Below, piece after piece: positions 1 to 6,643 of a DNA stretch of 16,023 bases. Origin of the DNA: Elusimicrobiota bacterium (GTDB taxonomy: Bacteria > Elusimicrobiota > Elusimicrobia > UBA1565 > UBA9628); contig JAGWMT010000047.1 of assembly GCA_028871595.1 (NCBI GenBank), positions 1-16,023 on the forward strand. Reading direction: 5' to 3'. How positions within the stretch are numbered: the stretch's first letter is position 1; each line of letters opens with the position of its first letter. A program made the position numbers and the translations under genes. The notes under the pieces were generated by a model. It saw only the letters and a program-made list of their open reading frames with translations, was not told where the DNA came from and ran no database searches.

Positions 1-558
1 GGGACCACCACCGGCGGCGGGAGCGGCCTGACCACCGCGGACGGCGGCACGCCCACGAATCCCGGCGGCGGGAGCGGCGGGCCGATCACCAACAGCGGCG
101 GGGCCGCCTGCTCCGTGGGCATGAATCCGGACATCAACGGCACCTGCGTGAGCACGGCGGCGCCTGCGGCGACGGGCGCTCCGCCCTACCAGTGGATGAT
201 CACTTTGGCCAAGGCGCTGATGGTTATCGTGGCGCTGTTGGCGGCCATCGCCCTCGCGTTCAAGGCGACCGTCTATGGCGCGAGCATCGGAGAGATCATT
301 TCGAAAATCGTTCTCGGCATCGGCATCACGGAAATGGCGCTCGGCGTCGCGATCATGGCGGCGAGCGGCGACATGATCCAAGGCGGCATCATCACGGCGG
401 TCGGCGCGTTGACGGCGGCGACGGCTGAGATCCCGAAGACTTTCGCTAACGCCAATGCCGACGAAATGGCGAAGATGGCGGCCGGCGTATTCATCTCAAA
501 CGCGTTGGGCGCGATGGCGTCCGAGGCGGCGGGAGGCAAGTCCGCCTCGATGCAATAA
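1..558 (+). CDS. Partial membrane protein with Gly-rich linker and C-terminal transmembrane hairpin (5' end outside window)
   Basis: The frame is open from base 1 to a TAA at 556-558, so the N-terminus lies upstream; the GTG at 115 and ATG at 121 are internal codons, not convincing starts. The visible 185 residues begin with a Gly/Ser/Thr/Asn-rich linker (residues 1-36) that repeats GGGSG, then a likely disulfide loop (C37 to C49). Two hydrophobic helices follow (about 69-87 and 99-121), then an Ala/Met-rich tail. The hairpin and tail (EMAKMA..., AMASEAAGG) resemble the C-terminal end of the next gene, so the two are probably paralogous modules. The next gene begins 16 bp downstream with its own ribosome binding site, so they are probably co-transcribed. 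I recognise no family and assign no function. The location is inferred to be the inner membrane with the linker outside the cytoplasm. Confidence 0.85.
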   Translation, partial: GTTTGGGSGLTTADGGTPTNPGGGSGGPITNSGGAACSVGMNPDINGTCVSTAAPAATGAPPYQWMITLAKALMVIVALLAAIALAFKATVYGASIGEIISKIVLGIGITEMALGVAIMAASGDMIQGGIITAVGALTAATAEIPKTFANANADEMAKMAAGVFISNALGAMASEAAGGKSASMQ

Positions 559-563
559 GACTT

Positions 564-568
564 GAGGG
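564..568 (+). promoter_or_regulatory. Ribosome binding site GAGGG for the 575 gene
   Basis: GAGGG lies 6 nt before the ATG at 575 and 6 bp after the preceding stop, which supports this start and coupling to the upstream gene. Confidence 0.75.
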
Positions 569-574
569 AAATAT

Positions 575-2296
575 ATGGCCAATGAAAACGACGACGTTCT
601 GAAAGCCAACCAGGGCGCGCACGAGGCCGACATCCCGAATCTCAAGAAAAAAGAGAAGAAGGAGAAGAAGAAGGCCGGAGCGGCGTGGAGCGGCGGCCAG
701 GGCGCCGGGGAATTCGCCGGCGCGACCGGCGGCAACGGGGCGCGCGCGGCGGCCAGCGCGGCCAGCGCGGCGGGCGGAGCCATGGGCGAGGGCGCCGGCA
801 TGCTGGGCGCCGAGGCGGCGGCGCAGGCGGCGGCCGAAGCGGCCGCGGCGGAGGGCGGAGGCATTTTCGCGGGTATTTCCCGCTTCCTGGCGGGCATCGC
901 CGAGTCCCTGGGGATGGGCGAGGTGTGGGCGGCGGCGTCCGAATTCATGGCGACCTTGACGTCCACCGTTCTGGGCAAGGTCATCGTCGCGGCGGCGGCC
1001 ATGCTGATGGCGGCGGTGGTGGGCCTGATCGGCTACGCCCTGCTGAAGGGCGGCGCCGACGGGTCCATGGCCATGCCCGACCTGGGCGGCATCACGGACA
1101 ATATGAAGATCCGCGGCAGCGGCGCGGACCGTCTGGGCGTGGCCAGCAACGGCGAGCTCAACTTCGGCTCCGGCAAGACGAACGCTCCGGCCAAGACCGA
1201 AGCGAAGGCCGCCGACGAGAGCAAGGCCGACGATAAGAAGGCCCCTGCCGACAAAGGCGACGGGTCGGGCGACGCCGCGGGCGCTGGGATGCCTCCGGCC
1301 GACCGGTTGGCGCACAATTTGAGCGGGGCCAAGCTGTCCAGCAGCCTGGGCGGCGACTTCGGAAACAAGAATATCTTCGCCGGCGGCAACACGCCGAAGT
1401 TCGACCTGTCGAAGACCGGAATGCCCCACCTACCGGCGATTTCCAAGGGCAAACTGGGCCAGAAGCTGGCTTCCGGGAGGCGCGCCTCGGCCACCGCGCG
1501 GACGGTCGGCCGAGCGAAGAGCAGCCGCGCCATCGGCCAGTTGAAGATGGCCAAGGGCATGTCCATGATCGGCGCGGACGCGGCGAACGCGGGCAACGCC
1601 GAGAACGCGGCCGAGGCGGCCAACGGAGCTTTCGACCAGCAGCAGTCCGGCAACGGGACTTTGAATACGAACACCGGGGTGGTGACTCCTCCCGACTCTC
1701 ATACCGGCGGCGGCAGCGGCGGAAACACCAACTTGGGGGGAGGCCCCGGGACGAACGACAACTTGAATTTGAACTCGAACTTCGATCCCGGTCCTGCCCC
1801 CGGAAGCATTCAGGACCCCAATATCAAGAACGCGACGGACCAAATCTCGCAGATGGCCGCGGCCGCGCGGCAGATGCAGCAGATGGGGATGATGCTCCTG
1901 GCGCTGGGCGCGGTCATCATCGGCATCGGCATCAAGATCTGCAGCATGCCGTTCCCGGGCGCCGGCATCATCGGCGCGGCGATCATCGCGGCCGGCGTGG
2001 GGATCATGGGCGTCGGCTACATGATGATGCAGATGAGCCAGCAGATGGCCGCGATGGCGAAGGCCATGGGCAGCGCCTTGGCCGCCTCGATGGGCGGCGA
2101 CAATCCGGCGCTCAAGACCGCCGTCAATTCGTGTACGGACCAGGCGTTGGCCAACGGCACCACGTTCGATCAATGCACGCCCTCGAACGACAGCACCGCG
2201 AAGTCCCACTACGACAACATGAACACGGTGGGATCGGCGACGACCAACGCGGAGCTGAACAGCAACGTCACCGTCAATCCCATAACCACGCATTAG
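575..2296 (+). CDS. Hypothetical multi-pass envelope protein, Lys-rich N-terminus, low-complexity linker, C-terminal TM hairpin
   Basis: 573 residues, ATG start 6 nt after a GAGGG. Residues 24-33 are almost all Lys and Glu (KKKEKKEKKK). An Ala/Gly-rich region follows, then a clear transmembrane helix (136-157). With the basic N-terminus inside, residues from about 158 should be extracytoplasmic. They include a charged Lys/Ala/Asp stretch (about 205-235) and a Gly/Asn/Thr/Ser linker (about 356-410). A second hydrophobic pair lies at about 439-453 and 463-483, linked by a short loop containing KICSMPFPG, and is flanked by Met/Gln-rich helices. C520 and C534 could form a disulfide loop. The hairpin plus Met/Ala tail resembles the end of the preceding gene. 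No known family is recognisable. Pore-former or pilin-like roles are conceivable for such hairpins, but nothing in the sequence proves either. Confidence 0.88.
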   Translation: MANENDDVLKANQGAHEADIPNLKKKEKKEKKKAGAAWSGGQGAGEFAGATGGNGARAAASAASAAGGAMGEGAGMLGAEAAAQAAAEAAAAEGGGIFAGISRFLAGIAESLGMGEVWAAASEFMATLTSTVLGKVIVAAAAMLMAAVVGLIGYALLKGGADGSMAMPDLGGITDNMKIRGSGADRLGVASNGELNFGSGKTNAPAKTEAKAADESKADDKKAPADKGDGSGDAAGAGMPPADRLAHNLSGAKLSSSLGGDFGNKNIFAGGNTPKFDLSKTGMPHLPAISKGKLGQKLASGRRASATARTVGRAKSSRAIGQLKMAKGMSMIGADAANAGNAENAAEAANGAFDQQQSGNGTLNTNTGVVTPPDSHTGGGSGGNTNLGGGPGTNDNLNLNSNFDPGPAPGSIQDPNIKNATDQISQMAAAARQMQQMGMMLLALGAVIIGIGIKICSMPFPGAGIIGAAIIAAGVGIMGVGYMMMQMSQQMAAMAKAMGSALAASMGGDNPALKTAVNSCTDQALANGTTFDQCTPSNDSTAKSHYDNMNTVGSATTNAELNSNVTVNPITTH

Positions 2297-2335
2297 GGAG
2301 CTTGGAAAAAATACGGTAAAAGCGTTCGTATCCGA

Positions 2336-2364
2336 TTGACAAGCCCGGGGGCGTCCGTTACACT
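2336..2364 (+). promoter_or_regulatory. Sigma-70 type promoter for the 2387 gene
   Basis: A consensus -35 TTGACA (2336-2341) is followed after exactly 17 bp by the -10 TACACT (2359-2364). Transcription would start near 2371, leaving a leader of about 16 nt before the ATG at 2387. The stretch just upstream (about 2306-2331) is AT-rich against a GC-rich background, as for an UP element. It also holds a short dyad, ATACG (2311-2315) and CGTAT (2327-2331). No terminator is visible between the previous stop (2296) and this promoter, so read-through from upstream is also possible. The -10 closely matches that of the promoter at 9282-9310. Confidence 0.8.
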
Positions 2365-2386
2365 GGGCGGGAAGCCGAGAAATCAT

Positions 2387-3907
2387 ATGCCTCCTACTTT
2401 CCTTCAGAGAAACAAGAAGAAAAGCCTTCTGGCCCTGCTCCTGCTTTTTCTGCGGGAGCGGAAGATCCTGGTGCTTCTGCTTCTGGTTCTCCTGTTGGCT
2501 TCCACCGTGGTCCTGGGGCCGTCTTCCTTCCTGACCGGTCTGCCGGGAGGCGCGCGGTTCGCCGCGGGCGTGGCGTGGGCGGCCGGAAAGCTGGGCGTGG
2601 ACGTGTCCAAGTGGGGCCTGGGCCCCGGGGGTCACGACTCCTACGCGGACCTGCTGGCGGCCTTCCGCGCGGCGAAGGCGGGAAGCGGCGCGGCGGGCTG
2701 GGGCGCGTTCTTCGGCCATGGCCGCGGCGCGGGCGGGGCCGGCGAGGGCGGCGCCATACCCGACTCGTTGGGAATGGTGAAGGCCAGCCAATCGGATTTG
2801 GACGCCGGCGGGTCCGGGAAGGGCAAGGGCAAGAACGGGGCCGGCGGGTCCGATCAGACCGTGGCCGGCGTGGTCAATCCGGACGACGCGAAATTCGATA
2901 AGAACGGCGACGCCGTGGCGCTGTCGGACGGCGATTTGGGCGGCCAGCGCGAGGGATTGGTGAAGAGCGCGTTCGCGGGCGGCTTCATGAACGGTCTGTT
3001 CGGCTCGGGCTCCGGCGGGGCGGGCGGATTCGCCGCCGGCCTGTCGGGCCTGGGCGGCTTCGGCGGCGGCGCGGGCGGGGCCGGCGGCGCGGCCGCGCTG
3101 TCGGGCGGGCCTTTCGCCTCGAAGGGCTTCTTCAACGGCTCGGGCGGCGCGGCGAGCACGACGAAAAACGATCTGGCGCGCATCGGCCTGAACGGTTTCA
3201 CGTCGGGCAAGGCGCCGGGAGCGCGGACCGGAGCGCCCGCGCGGGGCAGCCTGTCGGCCATGCGTTCCCACGCGGTCGAGGCGCGGGGCATTCAAGGGGC
3301 GGCCGCGGCGGGTCTGGGCGGCAACTCCGCCTTCTTCCAGTTGGCCGAGGGCAACGGGCGCTCGATGCTGGCCGTCACGCCGAAATGCACTCCGCCGGCC
3401 TGTCCGGGAGAGTTCTCGGCGACGAACACGGGGGCGATCTATGACGGCAACAGCGTCGGGCCGACGAATACCGAGATCCTGACGATCCCCCGGATCGACG
3501 GGCCCACGCCGCCCAATATTCCCAGCACCGACGACGCGACCAATTACGAGAACCAGGCGAACAAGATGTCCGAGGACGCCCAGAAGTGTCAGGACGCGGA
3601 TACCCTCTATGCTCCGCAGGAGCGCCAGATCAACGGCCGGATGACCGACCTTTCCAATCAGTTCAAAGCCGCGGACTGCGGCGGCGGCGGCTGCAGCAAG
3701 AGCAAGGCCCGGCATTGCCAGGCCCTGGGCGATCAATTGAAAGCGACGTGCAGCCAGTACATGAACGTCAATTGCGAGCATATGCACGCGTGTCCCCTGA
3801 CGGCCTCGCAGAGCTGCTCGAGCGAGTGCACCCAGACCGGACAGCACGCGACGGCGACGACCACGAACACCGGCGACGGAACGGACGCCACGAGCGTTCC
3901 GCAATAG
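2387..3907 (+). CDS. Hypothetical signal-anchored protein with Gly-rich middle and cysteine-rich C-terminal domain
   Basis: 506 residues from the ATG at 2387. An in-frame TTG at 2336 would extend the protein, but it forms the -35 box, so I reject it. The basic N-terminus (R8, K10-K12) precedes a short Leu-rich stretch, a charged RERK and a strong hydrophobic helix (about 27-44). This suggests a signal anchor with the rest outside the cytoplasm. Residues about 50-330 are Gly/Ala-rich and low in complexity. The C-terminal part holds 11 cysteines (334, 339, 401, 431, 436, 444, 455, 463, 469, 477, 481), nine of them between 401 and 481, with H443, H465 and H467 nearby. A disulfide-stabilised extracytoplasmic domain is the simplest reading; metal binding is an alternative. 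There is no CXXCH haem motif. The next gene starts 16 bp downstream, so they form one transcription unit. No family is recognised. Confidence 0.87.
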   Translation: MPPTFLQRNKKKSLLALLLLFLRERKILVLLLLVLLLASTVVLGPSSFLTGLPGGARFAAGVAWAAGKLGVDVSKWGLGPGGHDSYADLLAAFRAAKAGSGAAGWGAFFGHGRGAGGAGEGGAIPDSLGMVKASQSDLDAGGSGKGKGKNGAGGSDQTVAGVVNPDDAKFDKNGDAVALSDGDLGGQREGLVKSAFAGGFMNGLFGSGSGGAGGFAAGLSGLGGFGGGAGGAGGAAALSGGPFASKGFFNGSGGAASTTKNDLARIGLNGFTSGKAPGARTGAPARGSLSAMRSHAVEARGIQGAAAAGLGGNSAFFQLAEGNGRSMLAVTPKCTPPACPGEFSATNTGAIYDGNSVGPTNTEILTIPRIDGPTPPNIPSTDDATNYENQANKMSEDAQKCQDADTLYAPQERQINGRMTDLSNQFKAADCGGGGCSKSKARHCQALGDQLKATCSQYMNVNCEHMHACPLTASQSCSSECTQTGQHATATTTNTGDGTDATSVPQ

Positions 3908-3911
3908 AGAC

Positions 3912-3916
3912 AGGAG
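3912..3916 (+). promoter_or_regulatory. Ribosome binding site AGGAG for the 3924 gene
   Basis: AGGAG sits 7 nt before the ATG at 3924, within the 16-bp gap after the previous stop. It is the best Shine-Dalgarno match in the window and fixes this start. Confidence 0.85.
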
Positions 3917-3923
3917 AACCCCC

Positions 3924-6485
3924 ATGGATCAGCCTAAGATCCCGACTTTGAAGGACTCGCAGAAGCCCCAGGTGAAGATCCGCGGCCTGGAGGCCGGGGC
4001 CACCCTCTTCGACCGCCTGAAGCAGTTCAAGAAGAAGGACCTGGCCTTCATCCTGGCCGGTCTGGGCACCTTGTTCATGGCTCCTCTGGCGGAGCATTTC
4101 ATGATGAGCCCCGAGAGCGGGGACTCCGCCTTGAACGCCGGCTTCGGCGGCAAGGGCGGCAGCCGGGGCATTTTCAGCGACAGCGGGAGCGTCAGCCCGT
4201 ACGAGACGGGCGTGAACGGCCAGGCTCCGGGCAGCGCCATCGGCGGCGGCGCCGACGTGATCACTCCGCTCAACGTGCGCGACCCCTCCGCGCTGGTCAT
4301 GGGTCCGGGGGCCACGCAGCAGCCTCCCACCAACTCCGTGGCGCCCTCGGTGACGCCGCCCACGGCTCCGGTCACTCATTCCGAATCCGATCTGAAGGAC
4401 GCCCTCTCGGCCGGGGCCCGCGGCGTCGGCGCGGCGGCCCACGCGGCCAAGGCGCTTCTGCCGGTCCCGAAGGTGTCGCTCAACACGTCCGGCCTGCGCG
4501 GCCTGGGGGCGGTCTCCGGCGGCTCCACCGCGACCGGCGGTCCGATCACGTCCGCGGGCCTGGTCACCGGCAAGGCGAACGCCGGCGGCGGAGGTCTGAA
4601 CAACGTCCGCGCCATGCCCGGCTATAAAGGCGCCGGCACGCGCGGGCAGTCCTCGGGCGGGAGCGGTCTGGCGGCCCTGAAGGCGGCCGGCGACAAAGCC
4701 GGGGACCTGATGAACCACGGCTCCGCGGCCACCGCCCTGGACGCCGCGGCGGCACAGCAGATTCCCACCGGCGGCTCCGGCAACGGCGGCGCCGGCGAAG
4801 GCGGCATGGCCGGCGGCGACAAGGCCGCGGGCGGCAACCAGGACAAGAGCTCCAAGAGCGTGGGCGAGTCCCTGGAGTTCCTGAAGCAGAAGGCCATGCA
4901 GGAGGCGCAGATCGCGCTGTGGTCCAAGGAGCAGGAGGCCGGCGACAACAAGCTGGAGATGCTGAAGATGCGCAACTCCATGGCCGAGGCCATCGCGGGC
5001 AAGCTCGGCGGCGCCCTCGGCGATACGATCTCGTGCCCGTTCACCAAGGGATTCAAGAAATGCATGACCGCCGCATCGGATCCCGGGAGCTGGTTTTGCT
5101 CTTCTCTGGGTCCGAACACCATCTCGGGCGCCGCCGTGGGCAAATGCGGCGATGATGGCGTCCAGTGGCAGGTTGGCGGAACGCCCGGTACGTTGATCGG
5201 ATGCACCGGCACCGTCAAGGATGGCTCGCCGTCGACTCCCGATACGAACAAACAAGCGACCGGTTGCACGGCTTTGGATGGGGCGTCCTCTGCGAGCGCG
5301 TCTCCTGCGCCGCCGAAGAAAGACGGCCCCTCCGCCGTCAACACCGCGGGAGGACCGACCTCCGGCCCGGCGGCTTCCATCGTTGCGGCCCCGGCGGCAG
5401 ATTTGGGAGCGGCTTGCATCGCGTTGACGGCGGAGAAGAATAATCTCGTGAGCAACCTTGGCGCCAACACGGCCGGAACGACCGCCGGAGACACCGCTGC
5501 GGCGATTGATCGGGTATTGGGGAAGGCTGCTCAGGTCGTTGCTTTGCGCGATGCACTGGCGAACGGGCCGTCAAAAGATTGCTCGAGCGCGGGAGTTTCC
5601 GGCGTTACGAAGCCGGTCGCCGCCTTGCAGAATACCGCGATCACCACGTTGACCGGCGCCGTTCCCGGGGTGAAGAATTCAGTGATGAGCAACAAAAAGG
5701 ATGCGGATCCCTACACGTCTGCTAAGAGCGCGTCGGACGACGGCTTGCAGGCGATCTTGGACGCGGGAGCCGCTCTGGCTTTGGTGGATGGCGAGGTCAA
5801 GAAGGACGCGCTCACTCCGGCGACTTTCAAACCGACGTCGAGCGAGTTGAAGGCGATTCAGGCCACTTACCGGAGCGACTCCGGCAAGGACACGACCAGC
5901 GTCAACTTCGACAAGATCGCCAAGAGCTACGATGACGTCGTGACGGCCTACAAAAATGCCGGCGACGTTCAAGCGCTTCTGCAGGCGAAACAGAAGTCGG
6001 ACGGAGCGAGCGACGTGTACTCTGCTGTCGTCAAGGTCATGGGAGACACGAAGAACGGATCCGGGCCGAAAGAAGGCTCCGTTGTGGGGGTCATCACCGA
6101 GAACGGTCAGTTCAAGAGCTTCTCGGACGCGTTGCGGAACAAGGATACGAATCCCAATGTCGCCGCGGCGCAGTTCACGCTGAATTCCCCGGATCCGAAA
6201 GCGCTGGATAATTCGAAGCCGGGGAAAGACAGCGCGACCGCGGACGCCACCACTACGGCTAAGACGTCGATCGACACGGCGACGGCGAAATTGAAAGAGT
6301 ATGAAGCAGCGCCGGACGTCGCGCCGGATAAAACGAAGCAGACCGAAATCCAGACGAATTATCTTGACGGGGATAAGGGCGTGACGAAGGCGCATACAAA
6401 GATGTGGCAGGCGGCTGGCGGCGATATCGGCGTCATCAACACCGCTTTGAGCGCGGCGCAGACAAAGTTGACCGGCAAGAAATAG
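3924..6485 (+). CDS. Hypothetical single-pass envelope protein with six-cysteine cluster and long C-terminal extracytoplasmic region
   Basis: 853 residues. A basic, soluble N-terminus (1-38, ending QFKKKD) precedes one transmembrane helix (about 39-56), placing the rest outside the cytoplasm by the positive-inside rule. Residues about 62-310 form a Gly/Pro/Thr/Ala-rich linker. A charged helical, possibly coiled-coil, segment spans about 312-362. Six cysteines then lie within 78 residues (371, 380, 392, 408, 427, 448), with two more at 498 and 553. The remainder (about 560-853) is rich in Lys, Asp, Thr and Ala, looks helical, and has no membrane segment. The overall layout (short cytoplasmic tail, one helix, long linker, large outer domain) resembles bitopic scaffold proteins of envelope machines, but I see no VirB10 or other family signature. 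Codon use becomes clearly less GC-biased from about base 5080. It is co-transcribed with the gene before it. Confidence 0.88.
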   Translation: MDQPKIPTLKDSQKPQVKIRGLEAGATLFDRLKQFKKKDLAFILAGLGTLFMAPLAEHFMMSPESGDSALNAGFGGKGGSRGIFSDSGSVSPYETGVNGQAPGSAIGGGADVITPLNVRDPSALVMGPGATQQPPTNSVAPSVTPPTAPVTHSESDLKDALSAGARGVGAAAHAAKALLPVPKVSLNTSGLRGLGAVSGGSTATGGPITSAGLVTGKANAGGGGLNNVRAMPGYKGAGTRGQSSGGSGLAALKAAGDKAGDLMNHGSAATALDAAAAQQIPTGGSGNGGAGEGGMAGGDKAAGGNQDKSSKSVGESLEFLKQKAMQEAQIALWSKEQEAGDNKLEMLKMRNSMAEAIAGKLGGALGDTISCPFTKGFKKCMTAASDPGSWFCSSLGPNTISGAAVGKCGDDGVQWQVGGTPGTLIGCTGTVKDGSPSTPDTNKQATGCTALDGASSASASPAPPKKDGPSAVNTAGGPTSGPAASIVAAPAADLGAACIALTAEKNNLVSNLGANTAGTTAGDTAAAIDRVLGKAAQVVALRDALANGPSKDCSSAGVSGVTKPVAALQNTAITTLTGAVPGVKNSVMSNKKDADPYTSAKSASDDGLQAILDAGAALALVDGEVKKDALTPATFKPTSSELKAIQATYRSDSGKDTTSVNFDKIAKSYDDVVTAYKNAGDVQALLQAKQKSDGASDVYSAVVKVMGDTKNGSGPKEGSVVGVITENGQFKSFSDALRNKDTNPNVAAAQFTLNSPDPKALDNSKPGKDSATADATTTAKTSIDTATAKLKEYEAAPDVAPDKTKQTEIQTNYLDGDKGVTKAHTKMWQAAGGDIGVINTALSAAQTKLTGKK
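5034..5267 (+). other. Six-cysteine segment within the 3924-6485 gene
   Basis: This segment encodes residues 371-448, with cysteines at the ends and at 380, 392, 408 and 427. The spacings are 8, 11, 15, 18 and 20 residues. An even number of cysteines on the extracytoplasmic side of a membrane anchor suggests three disulfides. No named fold is recognised from the spacing. Confidence 0.5.
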
Positions 6486-6562
6486 GTCTTTAGGCCCAGG
6501 CGAAAGTTCCACGGAGGAGCTAAGCTAAAGCAGGATCGACGGATTTAAGACTGGAGAGCGCC
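6486..6562 (+). other. 77-bp intergenic leader before the 6563 gene
   Basis: I see no hairpin followed by a T-run, so there is no intrinsic terminator here. The only -35-like hexamer, TTGACC at 6468-6473 inside the previous gene, has just TAGGCC at the right distance, which is a poor -10. The downstream gene may therefore be transcribed from upstream, or from a promoter of a type I cannot recognise. A GGAGGA at 6513-6518 has no start codon after it at usable spacing. Confidence 0.45.
6553..6558 (+). promoter_or_regulatory. Ribosome binding site GGAGAG for the 6563 gene
   Basis: GGAGAG ends 4 nt before the ATG at 6563. Together with the signal peptide that starts at this ATG, it fixes the start. 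Confidence 0.75.
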
Positions 6563-6643
6563 ATGAAACCCCTGAATCCCCTCATGGCGGCCCTGTTGGC
6601 CGCGTCCTCGGCGGCGTGCCTGCTGCCGAGGACGGCGTACGCC
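6563..6643 (+). other. Sec signal peptide of the 6563-9202 protein
   Basis: Residues 1-27: short n-region with K2, an Ala/Leu/Ser core, and cleavage predicted at AYA|DD. C19 is preceded by SAA rather than the Leu-containing lipobox, so signal peptidase I is favoured over a lipoprotein. Confidence 0.8.

Noticed and set aside
1..78. Short DNA direct repeat (GGCGGCGGGAGCGG at about 13-26 and 64-77)
   Set aside because: It encodes a repeated Gly-Gly-Gly-Ser linker in a GC-rich gene; there are only two copies and no array or mobile-element feature.
644..674. 31-nt polypurine tract with AAAAAAG as a possible programmed frameshift site
   Set aside because: The six A form two whole codons (AAA AAA), so the heptamer is out of phase for a -1 slip. 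The tract simply encodes the KKKEKKEKKK run.
2336..2386. TTG start extending the third gene by 17 codons
   Set aside because: The TTG is part of the TTGACA -35 box, and the added residues lie within the promoter. The ATG at 2387 directly precedes the basic n-region and membrane anchor.
1..6485. Type IV secretion or conjugation operon (VirB2/VirB6/VirB10-like proteins)
   Set aside because: Hairpins and bitopic proteins fit superficially, but I see no VirB4/VirB11/VirD4 ATPase, no VirB10 C-terminal signature and no relaxase. The likeness is topological only.
6563..6643. Lipoprotein signal at C19 of the 6563-9202 protein
   Set aside because: The residues before the cysteine (SAA) lack the Leu/Ile/Val of a lipobox, and a better signal peptidase I site (AYA|DD) follows.
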